From contig JANQLP010000118.1 in the NCBI GenBank assembly GCA_028280515.1, forward strand, positions 1-64,000: 64,000 nt of DNA, written 5' to 3'. The notes under the pieces are model-generated. The model ran no database searches. It saw only the letters and a list, made by a program, of their open reading frames with translations, and was not told the DNA's origin. This DNA comes from Hyphomicrobiales bacterium (GTDB taxonomy: Bacteria > Pseudomonadota > Alphaproteobacteria > Rhizobiales > Methyloligellaceae). The translations under genes and the position numbers were made by a program. This document shows, piece after piece, positions 43,749 to 52,202 of the stretch (position 1 is the stretch's first letter; the number at the start of each line of letters is the position of its first letter).

Positions 43749-45215
43749 ATGGTTTCACTCGCATCATATCTTGCCAGTCTGGCAGGGGGCGCTCCGGAGG
43801 GAGGCCAGAAACTCACTCCAGCAGGCGGGAGCGGTGCGAGCGGCCTTTTTGCCGCCATCCTGGAGACCACCCCGCTCCAGCCGGGCGACATAGCGAGGTT
43901 TCCTCATCCGACCGACCCCACAGGTCTGCTGCCGACGGCGCCGAACACGAACACGGACGCCGCACCCGGCGCGCCTCAAGTGGCCGGAGGAGACAGCATC
44001 CTCGGTGACGCCTTGACCGAAGGCATAGACAACCCTGACGAGAACGGCGACGTCGAAGCCGAGATCATCGACGGTCCGCTCGACGCGAGTGCCACAGACG
44101 AAATCCTTGGTGGACCCGGTTTGCCGTCGAACGCGGCCAACTCCGCGACCGGGACCCCGGCTTCGGCGCCACAGACGGCAGCCGGTACGGCAGCCGGTTC
44201 GGTGGCACCCGCACCGGCGCCCGACACACAGGACGCTGAGCACGCACCCCAGCCCGCTACGCCACGCCCTGACGCGCACGGCAGAACGCCCGACACGCTT
44301 TTGCAGCAACAGGCCTCCAGAAATCAGACCCGAAATGAAACGTCTCCGCCCTTCTCCGGCCTGGCGAACACTGCACAGCATGCATCTGCGAACGGACGCG
44401 GAAACGGCCCGACGATGCCGCATGCCGGCGCCGGCCAGGGAACCGGCACCAACGCGACCACAAATCCGCAATATGCACCCGTGAGCGGCCAATATACACC
44501 CGTGAGCGGCAATGACGCCGAGGCGGCGCCTGATCCCTCCACGCAGGGGCCCTCCATACAAGGTGATGGCAAAAGACCCACAATCGCGCCCGGCCAGGGA
44601 CGGCCCGAATTCGCACCCGGTCCGCCGCAGATCGTCCAGCGGTTCGTCAAGACCGATGCGGGACAGAACCTGATCCAGGTCCAGGAGCGCACAGGCGGTG
44701 AACCCACCAGTATTTCCAGTCCCCCAACACTTACGGTGAGCGTGCAGGCGCCCGCGGCTTCCCCCGGCCCGGCATCCCCCCCAGCGCCGCACGTTCCCGT
44801 AGGTGGATTGGCCGTCCACATCGCCCATCAGGCGAAGAATGGCGCCAAACGGTTCGACATCCGCCTTGATCCTCCGGAACTCGGGCGTATCGAAGTGCGC
44901 CTCGACGTTTCACGCGAGGGTCAGGTGATGACGCATCTGGTTGTGGAACGCGCCGAAACCCTGGATCTGTTGCTGCGCGATGCGAAGCAACTCGAACGGG
45001 CCCTGCAGGATGCCGGTCTCGACACGTCCGACAAGGGTATGAAGTTCTCGCTCAAGGACCAGGGACTGAGCGGCGAGGACCAGGGTTTCTTTGATGACGA
45101 CGAGTTGGCCCATGACACGCGCGGCGATGAGATCGACGACGGCAACGCCGCCGACACGGACATGCCGCCGCCACAGCGCTACATCGCGTCGACCGGGCTC
45201 GACATCAGGATATAA
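43749..45215 (+). CDS. fliK: Flagellar hook-length control protein FliK
   Basis: 488 residues. The first 330 are low-complexity, rich in Pro, Ala, Thr and Gly with a short duplication (A-P-V-S-G-Q-Y-T-P-V-S-G). The C-terminal Flg_hook domain is clear: F-D-I-R-L-D-P-P-E-L-G-R-I-E-V-R-L-D-V (about 376-394), then L-R-D-A-K-Q-L-E-R-A-L-Q-D-A-G-L. FliK measures hook length and switches the export specificity. flgD follows after 15 bp. Confidence 0.93.
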   Translation: MVSLASYLASLAGGAPEGGQKLTPAGGSGASGLFAAILETTPLQPGDIARFPHPTDPTGLLPTAPNTNTDAAPGAPQVAGGDSILGDALTEGIDNPDENGDVEAEIIDGPLDASATDEILGGPGLPSNAANSATGTPASAPQTAAGTAAGSVAPAPAPDTQDAEHAPQPATPRPDAHGRTPDTLLQQQASRNQTRNETSPPFSGLANTAQHASANGRGNGPTMPHAGAGQGTGTNATTNPQYAPVSGQYTPVSGNDAEAAPDPSTQGPSIQGDGKRPTIAPGQGRPEFAPGPPQIVQRFVKTDAGQNLIQVQERTGGEPTSISSPPTLTVSVQAPAASPGPASPPAPHVPVGGLAVHIAHQAKNGAKRFDIRLDPPELGRIEVRLDVSREGQVMTHLVVERAETLDLLLRDAKQLERALQDAGLDTSDKGMKFSLKDQGLSGEDQGFFDDDELAHDTRGDEIDDGNAADTDMPPPQRYIASTGLDIRI

Positions 45216-45230
45216 GGACATTGACGCACC

Positions 45231-45902
45231 ATGGTTGAAATCAACCCCTTCTCCGCCCTGTCGAGCATAGGCCAGTCCTCAGCCGATCGCGCTTCGATCG
45301 CGGATGATCTCGATACGTTCCTGTCACTGCTGACGACGCAGCTGAAGAACCAAAACCCCCTCGAGCCGCTGGACATGAACCAGTTCACGCAGCAGTTGGT
45401 GCAGTTCACCGAGGTGGAGCAGACCGTCAAGCAGAACGAGAACCTGGAACAGCTTATTCAGCTTTCCGCCGCCAACGCTGTCACCAATGTGGTCGGCTTT
45501 CTCGGAGCCGAGGTCACAATAAGCGGCAAGTCGGCGGAATTCCGCGACGGCAGCGCAACCTGGACCTACGACATTCAGGGCAATGCGACCGATGTCACGT
45601 TCACCGTCTCCAATGCAAGAGGCACGCCGGTGTATACGGTCAGCGGTGCAACGGCATCCGGACCAGGCGTCTTTGCTTGGGACGGCCAAACAGATACCGG
45701 CACCAATGCGCCCGACGGGATCTACACATTGGAGATTTCTGCCGTCGACGCCTCCGGAACAGCCGTGAAAGTGGCCACCGAGTCCGTCGGCATTGTCGAT
45801 GGCGTGGACTATAGCGGGAACGAACCTTTGTTGACCGTCGGCGGCAAACAGGTTCGCCTTGATGAGATTGATGCCGTGAGACGGCCCGGCACCTCCTCTT
45901 AG
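45231..45902 (+). CDS. flgD: Flagellar hook assembly (capping) protein FlgD
   Basis: 223 residues. The N-terminal signature F-L-S-L-L-T-T-Q-L-K-N-Q-N-P-L-E-P-L-D is diagnostic, followed by F-T-E-V-E-Q-T-V-K-Q-N-E-N-L. The Ig-like FlgD core has W-D-G-Q-T-D-T-G-T-N-A-P-D-G-I-Y, the G-x-x-x-x-D-G-x-Y motif. It caps the growing hook. Co-transcribed with fliK, with a terminator-like hairpin right after the stop. Confidence 0.95.
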   Translation: MVEINPFSALSSIGQSSADRASIADDLDTFLSLLTTQLKNQNPLEPLDMNQFTQQLVQFTEVEQTVKQNENLEQLIQLSAANAVTNVVGFLGAEVTISGKSAEFRDGSATWTYDIQGNATDVTFTVSNARGTPVYTVSGATASGPGVFAWDGQTDTGTNAPDGIYTLEISAVDASGTAVKVATESVGIVDGVDYSGNEPLLTVGGKQVRLDEIDAVRRPGTSS

Positions 45903-45909
45903 GCACACT

Positions 45910-45950
45910 AGCCGCACGTCAGGATTCCAGGCGCCTGCCCCGCGGCTTTT
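45910..45950 (+). terminator. Terminator after flgD
   Basis: AGCCGC (45910-45915) pairs with GCGGCT (45942-45947) around an inner CAGG/CCTG stem, followed by TTTT. It ends the fliK-flgD unit. Confidence 0.5.
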
Positions 45951-46010
45951 CTCGTGAGTGCGACCGGCAACACACGCCAAAGTTGCCTAACGCACCATTA
46001 ACCCTCGACC

Positions 46011-46025
46011 TTAGGCAAATTTTAA
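46011..46025 (+). promoter_or_regulatory. CtrA-like box upstream of sciP
   Basis: TTAG-N7-TTAA, seven of eight positions of the TTAA-N7-TTAA CtrA consensus, 50 bp upstream of the sciP ATG. A separate TTAA half-site is at 45998. Support comes from two similar boxes upstream of fliF and flhA. Confidence 0.5.
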
Positions 46026-46074
46026 AACAGAGAGCCTATGCTCATGCACGATTTGGGTCACGTGTAAGAGTATC

Positions 46075-46359
46075 ATGACAGAGCACTACAGGCCGCGCGT
46101 ACGTTATGTGATTGGGCCGGATGGCAGTCCGTTGACGATTGCCGATCTTCCCCCCACAAACACAAAACGCTGGGTTATCCGCCGCAAGGCCGAGGTTGTG
46201 GCTGCCGTGCGTGGAGGCTTGCTGAGCCTTGATGAGGCCTGCGAGCGCTATACTCTCACTGTTGACGAATTCCTGAGCTGGCAACGCTCGATTGACAAGC
46301 ACGGCCTCGCCGGCCTGCGCGCCACGCGCATTCAGGACTATCGTCAGCAGTCCTCCTGA
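46075..46359 (+). CDS. sciP: SciP-type CtrA inhibitor (DUF1153)
   Basis: 94 residues, compact helical DNA-binding protein of the DUF1153 family: V-R-Y-V-I-G-P-D-G-S-P-L-T-I-A-D-L-P-P, then R-W-V-I-R-R-K-A-E-V-V-A-A-V and S-L-D-E-A-C-E-R-Y-T-L-T-V-D-E-F-L-S-W. In Caulobacter SciP binds CtrA and blocks its activation of target promoters. It lies just upstream of fliF-fliG-fliH-fliN-flbD-flhA, the same neighbourhood as in Caulobacter. Confidence 0.9.
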   Translation: MTEHYRPRVRYVIGPDGSPLTIADLPPTNTKRWVIRRKAEVVAAVRGGLLSLDEACERYTLTVDEFLSWQRSIDKHGLAGLRATRIQDYRQQSS

Positions 46360-46373
46360 TCTCTCTCCCCGTT

Positions 46374-46410
46374 GATTGCACCGCCTGCACGCACCCGTGC
46401 CGGTGCAATC
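46374..46410. terminator. Strong inverted repeat after sciP
   Basis: GATTGCACCG (46374-46383) is perfectly complementary to CGGTGCAATC (46401-46410) with a 17-base loop. There is no T tract, so it may be a weak terminator or an mRNA-stabilising hairpin. Confidence 0.45.
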
Positions 46411-46481
46411 TCGATTGTCAGCCGCCGCGCGCACGCCCTGCGCGGCATTCAGCATCGAATCCTGCCAAAACTCTCCCGCGG

Positions 46482-46496
46482 TTAAGTATCTGTTTA
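46482..46496 (+). promoter_or_regulatory. CtrA-like box upstream of fliF
   Basis: TTAA-N7-TTTA, one mismatch to TTAA-N7-TTAA, 117 bp upstream of the fliF start. The Caulobacter fliF promoter is a CtrA target with FlbD repression, so a CtrA box here fits. Confidence 0.55.
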
Positions 46497-46612
46497 GGAG
46501 TCGCTGGGTAATTTTTGCCTACTCGCACGAAACATGGTGAACGGCGGGTTAACGGGCGTCCGGTTCCTGGACGCATTCCGCCGTTCGCAATCAGTGGAAG
46601 GATTGCGCAGGG

Positions 46613-48268
46613 GTGAACAGCGTCAAAGAATTCGTAGAGGCCCTGGGCCCAGCCAGATTGGCGGCAATGGGCGCCGTCGCCGTCGCGCTGATCGGCTTTT
46701 TCGCGTTTCTGATGTTGCGCCTGTCGCAACCGCAACTGACCGTTCTCTATACGGATCTCACGTTCGACGACTCGCTTCAGGTGGTGAAGAAGCTCGAGAG
46801 CATGAACGTGCCCCATGAAATCCGGCAGGAAGGCGCCATCATTCTCGCGCCCGAAGAACAGGTTCTGAGGCTCAGGATGGAAATGGCCGAGGCCGGTCTG
46901 CCTGCGGGCGGGACGGTGGGCTACGAGATTTTCGACAAGGCCGACACCCTGGGCGCGACCAGTTTCGTCCAGAACATCAACAGGGTGCGCGCCATCGAAG
47001 GGGAACTGGCGCGCACCATTCGCTCGCTGCGGAACGTCGCAGTGGCGCGCGTCCATCTCGTGCTGCCGAAGCGCGAGCTGTTCTCACGCGACAAGACCGA
47101 GCCTTCCGCGTCGATTGTCGTTGGGGTCCGCGGGCAACTCGACCGCGGTCAGATCAAGGCGATCCAGCATTTGACGGCATCTGCGGTCAACGGCCTCGAC
47201 CCCGGGCGCGTCTCGATCGTCGACGAATCGGGCCGCCTGCTCGCCAGCGGGCGTGAAGACGGCACGGATCCGGGCGGTTCGGAGTTCGAGGAACGCCATC
47301 AGGCGATGGAACAGCGCGTGCGCCAGGACATCGAGGACATCGTGGCCAGCATCGTCGGCAATGGGCGGGTACGGGTACGCGTGTCCGCGGAGATGGACTA
47401 TTCCAGGATCACCGAAACGACGGACATCTACGATCCGGATGGCCGCGTCGTCCGCTCGACGCAAACGCGCGAAGAGAATGCGAACCTCACGACCCCGAAT
47501 GGCAATGACGGCGTTACGGTCGGTAACGAACTTCCTGCCGCAAATGCCGAACCGGGAACCGACGGGAGTCAGCAGGAAAGCTCCAACAAGATCGAAGAAG
47601 TGGTCAACTACGAGATTTCACGCACGACGAAGACGGCTGTCGCCGAGGGCGGCCGGCTCAAACGGCTGTCGATCGCGGTCCTGGTCGACGGTATCTATCA
47701 GACGGATGCCAACGGCACCGTCACCTATGCCCCCCGCCCGGCGGAGCAGATCGAGCAGATTTCCGCGCTCGTTCGCTCCGCCATCGGCTTCAACGAGGAA
47801 CGCGGCGATCAGGTGCAGGTCGTCAATCTGCGGTTTGCGGAAGCGCAGCCCGCGGCCCTGGCCGATGGCGCCCCGCAGGACTGGTTGAGCTCGATTATGT
47901 CACTGTCGAAGAACGACTATTTCGCCATTGCCGAAATGGTCGTCATCGGCATCGTGTCCCTCCTCGTCCTGCTGTTGATCGTCCGACCGCTGGTTCGACG
48001 CATCGTCACGCCGGACGAATCGCGGCAGGTGATTGAGGACTTTTCCGCGGGCCCCGCGCCACAGCTGGCCGGACCGCACGGACAATCCGCCGACGAGGCC
48101 GACTTGGCACTCCCCCCTCCGCCGAGCCGGACCTCCGAGGCGTTGAAGAACGCGCGGGTGATCGGAGAAGTCCAGCAAAAGGCCGTCGAGGAAGTGGGCG
48201 AGACGATCAAGAACAACCCGGACGAGGCCGTCACGATCGTGCGTGACTGGCTCCAGCAACCGACTTGA
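46613..48268 (+). CDS. fliF: Flagellar MS-ring protein FliF
   Basis: 551 residues starting at GTG, preceded by a GGAAGGA purine run. Two membrane helices (about 22-40 and 440-460) enclose the periplasmic ring-building domains: L-Y-T-D-L-T-F-D-D-S, Y-E-I-F-D-K-A-D-T-L-G-A-T-S-F-V-Q and R-A-I-E-G-E-L-A-R-T-I. The cytoplasmic end D-W-L-Q-Q-P-T is the FliG-binding type. First gene of the fliFGHN-flbD series, 12 bp ahead of fliG. Confidence 0.96.
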   Translation: MNSVKEFVEALGPARLAAMGAVAVALIGFFAFLMLRLSQPQLTVLYTDLTFDDSLQVVKKLESMNVPHEIRQEGAIILAPEEQVLRLRMEMAEAGLPAGGTVGYEIFDKADTLGATSFVQNINRVRAIEGELARTIRSLRNVAVARVHLVLPKRELFSRDKTEPSASIVVGVRGQLDRGQIKAIQHLTASAVNGLDPGRVSIVDESGRLLASGREDGTDPGGSEFEERHQAMEQRVRQDIEDIVASIVGNGRVRVRVSAEMDYSRITETTDIYDPDGRVVRSTQTREENANLTTPNGNDGVTVGNELPAANAEPGTDGSQQESSNKIEEVVNYEISRTTKTAVAEGGRLKRLSIAVLVDGIYQTDANGTVTYAPRPAEQIEQISALVRSAIGFNEERGDQVQVVNLRFAEAQPAALADGAPQDWLSSIMSLSKNDYFAIAEMVVIGIVSLLVLLLIVRPLVRRIVTPDESRQVIEDFSAGPAPQLAGPHGQSADEADLALPPPPSRTSEALKNARVIGEVQQKAVEEVGETIKNNPDEAVTIVRDWLQQPT

Positions 48269-48280
48269 CGCGACGACGAG

Positions 48281-49369
48281 ATGGCAACACCGGCAGCAAA
48301 AATCGAAAAGATGCTCGCGGACGCCAAGGCGAAGCAGGACGGTGGCGAGGCTGGTAACGCGGCCGAAAGCCTGGATGTGTTGACCGGCCCGCAGAAGGCG
48401 GCGGTCCTGCTGCTCGCGCTCGGATCGGAATGGGGCCAACCGGTCTGGAATGAGCTGAGCGACGACGAAGTTGTCTCCGTGTCGGTTGCCATGTCCGAAC
48501 TCGGCAATGTGACGAACACCATGACTCAGGCATTGCTCACTGATTTCGTTTCGAAAATGTCGCTTGCGGGCGCCCTGCTCGGCACCACTTCATCGACAGA
48601 GAAACTCCTTTCTGAGTATCTGCCGCCCGACCGCCTTCAGGTCATCATGGAGGAAATCCGCGGACCTGCGGGCCGGAACATGTGGGAAAAGCTCTCCAAC
48701 GTTCAGCCCGCGGTTCTCGCCAATTATCTCAAGAACGAATACCCGCAGACCGTGGCGGTGGTGCTGTCGAAGATCGCGAGCGAGCACGCGGCGGGTGTCC
48801 TGTCGTTGTTGCCGGACGAGTTCTCCATGGAAGTGGTGCAGCGCATGCTCAAGATGGGATCCGTGCAACGCGACGTGCTCGAAAAGATCGAGCACACCCT
48901 GCGCAGCGAGTTCATTTCGAACCTGTCGCAAACGCGGCAACGCGACGCCCATGAACTCATGGCCGAGATCTTCAACAATTTCGACCGTCAGACGGAAGGA
49001 CGCTTCCTGTCTTCCCTTGAAGAGAGCGACTGGGAAGCGGCGGAACGCATCAAGACCCTCATGTTCACCTTCGAGGATCTCACCAAGCTCGACAAAGCGG
49101 CCATCCAGCTGTTGCTGCGCAACGTCGAGCAGGACGTACTCCTGCTGGCCATGAAGGGGGCCAACGAACAGGTGCGTGACCTCTTCCTGTCCAACATGTC
49201 GGAACGGGCCGGCAAGATGCTGCGCGACGATCTCGAGGTCATGGGGCCGGTTCGGCTGAAGGACGTCGACGACGCACAAACGAAAATGATCACGACTGCC
49301 AAGGATCTTGCCGCGAAAGGCGACATCATCATCACCAAGTCCGGCGGCGACGACGAACTGGTCTATTAG
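48281..49369 (+). CDS. fliG: Flagellar motor switch protein FliG
   Basis: 362 residues with a charged N-terminal extension of about 30 before [15 protein letters not shown]. Middle domain contains [12 protein letters not shown], the EHPQ-type motif with Tyr. The C-terminal torque helix carries the charged segment [14 protein letters not shown] and G-P-V-R-L-K-D-V. FliG couples MotA to the rotor. It follows fliF and precedes fliH by 8 bp. Confidence 0.96.
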   Translation: MATPAAKIEKMLADAKAKQDGGEAGNAAESLDVLTGPQKAAVLLLALGSEWGQPVWNELSDDEVVSVSVAMSELGNVTNTMTQALLTDFVSKMSLAGALLGTTSSTEKLLSEYLPPDRLQVIMEEIRGPAGRNMWEKLSNVQPAVLANYLKNEYPQTVAVVLSKIASEHAAGVLSLLPDEFSMEVVQRMLKMGSVQRDVLEKIEHTLRSEFISNLSQTRQRDAHELMAEIFNNFDRQTEGRFLSSLEESDWEAAERIKTLMFTFEDLTKLDKAAIQLLLRNVEQDVLLLAMKGANEQVRDLFLSNMSERAGKMLRDDLEVMGPVRLKDVDDAQTKMITTAKDLAAKGDIIITKSGGDDELVY

Positions 49370-49377
49370 GGACAAAG

Positions 49378-50154
49378 ATGGCTGAGGCTGCGAGATACCT
49401 GTTCGACCGAACCTTCGAAACCCCGACACGGCGCAAGCAATCGGAAGGCTCCGTGGCGGCGCGGCAACTGCAGGAGGAATGGGAACGCAAGATGGCGGAA
49501 GCCTGCTGCACGGCATACGAGGAAGGTCGGGCCGAGGGCGAGCAAGCCGCGCGCAGGAGTCTGGAGGCGCAGACCCATGCGCTCGTCGGCGAGCTGCTGC
49601 AAAACGTGGAAAAGACGCTGAAACACGCAAAAGGTGAACTCGACAACATCCGCAGCGACGCCATCAAGATCGGAAGCCTCACCGCCAATGTGCTGGCTGA
49701 TCAGCTCATAGCGCGCACGCCGGTTCTCAATCTCGAATCGGTCTTCACCGAAGCGCTGGAGCATATGGGCGACGCACCACATATCGCCGTAACCGTCAAC
49801 GATGCGCTTGTCGACGACATGCAGAAGCTTGTCAGCACGATCGCGGCGGAGCGCGGGTTCACGGGAAATATCGTCGTGCTTGGCGACCCGGAAACCGCCA
49901 GGGGCGATTGCAATCTGCAATGGGCGGACGGCGGCATAACCGTCGATATGGAAAAGAAGCGTACTGCCGTGGCGCAGATCGTGCGCCGCCATCTCGAAGG
50001 CCTCGATAGGTCGCCGCAAGCCACGCCGCCCGACGTGAAACCAGCCGCGGCGCAGCTGCCCGACCCCCTCCCCGAGGCCGCACCGCTTGGGTCAAACGAA
50101 CCCCAGTCCGAAAACAACCCGGTTATTGAGCCTGATTCAGGAGAGATGAAATGA
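49378..50154 (+). CDS. fliH: Flagellar export ATPase regulator FliH
   Basis: 258 residues. Acidic/Gly helix Y-E-E-G-R-A-E-G-E-Q-A-A-R (GxxxG-like heptads), a central coiled-coil, then G-D-P-E-T-A-R-G-D-C-N-L-Q-W-A-D-G-G-I, the FliH C-terminal motif that matches the FlbE/FliH of Caulobacter. It binds the FliI ATPase and FliN. The C-terminal 45 residues are Pro-rich and variable. Overlaps fliN by 4 bp (ATGA). Confidence 0.88.
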   Translation: MAEAARYLFDRTFETPTRRKQSEGSVAARQLQEEWERKMAEACCTAYEEGRAEGEQAARRSLEAQTHALVGELLQNVEKTLKHAKGELDNIRSDAIKIGSLTANVLADQLIARTPVLNLESVFTEALEHMGDAPHIAVTVNDALVDDMQKLVSTIAAERGFTGNIVVLGDPETARGDCNLQWADGGITVDMEKKRTAVAQIVRRHLEGLDRSPQATPPDVKPAAAQLPDPLPEAAPLGSNEPQSENNPVIEPDSGEMK

Positions 50155-50549
50155 GTGACGAGCCAGGCGGCGAGATGGCCGAAGAGGCCGGCGGTGACGA
50201 TGTCGAACTCACCGATTTCGCCCAGCAGGAGAAATCGCAACCGGCTGAGGATCCGCCGGCGAGCGATGCGGAGACACTCGCGAGCGAAGATGAGCCGCGC
50301 ACCGCGTCCGATCTGGAGGCCGTGTTCGACGTGCCGGTGAACATCTCGGCGGTTCTCGGGCGCACCAACATCGAGGTGGCGAACCTGCTGAAACTGGACG
50401 AGGGCGATGTCGTGGAACTGGACCGCAAGGTCGGCGAGGCCATCGACATCTATGTAAATAACAGACTGGTGGCACGCGGGGAGGTCGTGTTGGTCGAAGA
50501 CCGGCTGGGCGTCACCATGACGGAGATTATCAAGAGCGAGACCAACTAA
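50151..50549 (+). CDS. fliN: Flagellar motor switch protein FliN
   Basis: 132 residues: an acidic, disordered first 50, then the SpoA domain with V-F-D-V-P-V-N-I-S-A-V-L-G-R-T and L-K-L-D-E-G-D-V-V-E-L-D-R-K-V-G-E, N-N-R-L-V-A-R-G-E-V-V-L-V-E-D-R-L-G-V. FliN forms the C-ring base. Start codon lies in the fliH stop. Confidence 0.95.
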   Translation: MSDEPGGEMAEEAGGDDVELTDFAQQEKSQPAEDPPASDAETLASEDEPRTASDLEAVFDVPVNISAVLGRTNIEVANLLKLDEGDVVELDRKVGEAIDIYVNNRLVARGEVVLVEDRLGVTMTEIIKSETN

Positions 50550-50601
50550 CAGGAGCGAGACGGCAGTGTGGCGCGCTGCCTTGCGGGATTAGGAGACGGC
50601 A

Positions 50602-51972
50602 ATGAGACTGACGATTATCGGCAGCCTGAACGGCGAGCTGACGACGGCGACAAAAATCGCGATGGATCGCGGGGCGCAGGTAACCCATGCGCCGAACATT
50701 GAAACTGCAATGAAGGATCTGCGTGCGGGGCGCGGTGCGGACCTGCTGATGGTTGAAGTACACAACGACATTGCCGAACTGATCGAGCGGCTCGACGCCG
50801 AGCATATTCACGTGCCCGTCGTCGCCTGTGGCGTGGAACATGACGCCAAGGCGGCCGTTTCCGCCATACAGGCCGGCGCGAAAGAGTACATTCCCCTGCC
50901 GCCGGACCCGGAGCTGATCGCCGCCATCCTCGAAGCGGTGGTTGCGGAAACCCACGCGCTCGTCTATCGCGACGAGAAAATGGCACAGGTGATCGCGCTT
51001 GCGGAGCAGATCGCCGCATCGGATGCGAGCGTTATGGTTACGGGCGAGTCCGGGACCGGCAAGGAGGTGATGGCGCGCCATGTCCACCGCAAGTCGTCCC
51101 GTGCGGCGAAACCGTTCATTTCGGTGAACTGCGCCGCGATCCCGGAAAACCTGCTCGAATCCGAACTGTTCGGCCACGAGAAGGGTGCGTTTACCGGCGC
51201 CATAGCCCGGCGTATCGGCAAGTTCGAGGAAGCCGACGGCGGCACGCTGCTGCTGGACGAAATCAGCGAGATGGACGCCCGCCTCCAGGCCAAGCTGTTG
51301 CGGGCGATACAGGAGCGGGTGATCGACCGCGTTGGCGGCACCAAGCCGATCCCGGTCAACATCCGCATCATCGCCACCTCGAACCGCGATCTCGCGGCCG
51401 CCGTTCGCGAGGGCACGTTCCGCGAGGATCTGCTGTACCGCCTGAACGTGGTGAACCTGCGGGTGCCGCCGTTGCGCGAGCGCCCGACGGACATTCTCGA
51501 ACTCGCCGAGCATTTCGCCAGGAAATACGCCGAGGCCAACGGCGCACCGCGGCGCGCGATCTCCGCCGAGGCGCGGCGCCAGCTTCTCGCCAACCCGTGG
51601 CCCGGAAACGTGCGCGAGCTCGAGAACACCATCCACCGCGCGGTGCTGCTGTCCAGCGGCGCGGAGATCGAGGCGGATGCCATTCGCGCACCGGACGGCG
51701 CGCCGGCAATGGGTCCGGGCGCATTCGCCGACCCGGCGGCACAGGCGGCGCAAACCGCCGAGGCCGTCACCCGGACTCTGGTCGGAAAGACCGTGGCCGA
51801 AGTCGAACGCGACCTCATCCTTGAGACGCTTGGACATTGTCTGGGCAACCGCACACATGCGGCCAATATCCTCGGAATCTCGATCCGCACCCTGCGGAAC
51901 AAGCTCAAGCAGTATTCCGATGACGGCGTCGAGGTGCCGATGCCGGGCGACGCGCGCGCCATGGTGGGATAG
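50602..51972 (+). CDS. flbD: Sigma-54-dependent flagellar regulator FlbD
   Basis: 456 residues: receiver-like domain (1-120), AAA+ domain and Fis HTH. Walker A is G-E-S-G-T-G-K-E (148-155), the sigma-54 contact loop G-A-F-T-G-A is at 195-200, Walker B ends L-L-L-D-E (216-220), and the C-terminus has [18 protein letters not shown]. The phospho-acceptor aspartate is replaced by Glu52, as expected for FlbD, which depends on FliX-like control rather than a kinase. It activates late flagellar sigma-54 genes and represses fliF in Caulobacter. Confidence 0.94.
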   Translation: MRLTIIGSLNGELTTATKIAMDRGAQVTHAPNIETAMKDLRAGRGADLLMVEVHNDIAELIERLDAEHIHVPVVACGVEHDAKAAVSAIQAGAKEYIPLPPDPELIAAILEAVVAETHALVYRDEKMAQVIALAEQIAASDASVMVTGESGTGKEVMARHVHRKSSRAAKPFISVNCAAIPENLLESELFGHEKGAFTGAIARRIGKFEEADGGTLLLDEISEMDARLQAKLLRAIQERVIDRVGGTKPIPVNIRIIATSNRDLAAAVREGTFREDLLYRLNVVNLRVPPLRERPTDILELAEHFARKYAEANGAPRRAISAEARRQLLANPWPGNVRELENTIHRAVLLSSGAEIEADAIRAPDGAPAMGPGAFADPAAQAAQTAEAVTRTLVGKTVAEVERDLILETLGHCLGNRTHAANILGISIRTLRNKLKQYSDDGVEVPMPGDARAMVG

Positions 51973-51974
51973 AT

Positions 51975-51994
51975 GGCGGCGGACATCCGCCGCC
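51975..51994 (+). terminator. Terminator-like hairpin after flbD
   Basis: A 9-bp perfect stem GGCGGCGGA/TCCGCCGCC with a CA loop lies 2 bp after the flbD stop. The T-rich stretch is about 20 bases further on, so it is a weak terminator by sequence. The rest of the spacer to 52202 shows no gene. Confidence 0.45.
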
Positions 51995-52202
51995 CCCCTC
52001 ACAAAGCTGTTTTCAGCTGACGCAGGGCGATACCGGGCCGGTCTCATGATCGTGGTCGCGATCTGAGGCCGCGATCCCGCGCGCCATACGGTCCCGTCCA
52101 ACATGAACTCCGGATGAACGACGTGTTCCGGCTGCATTCAGAGCGTCGGCGCCATAGTCGCCGCCTGTTTGGAGCAGTTCTTGCCTTCGCTGGAGATAGA
52201 TC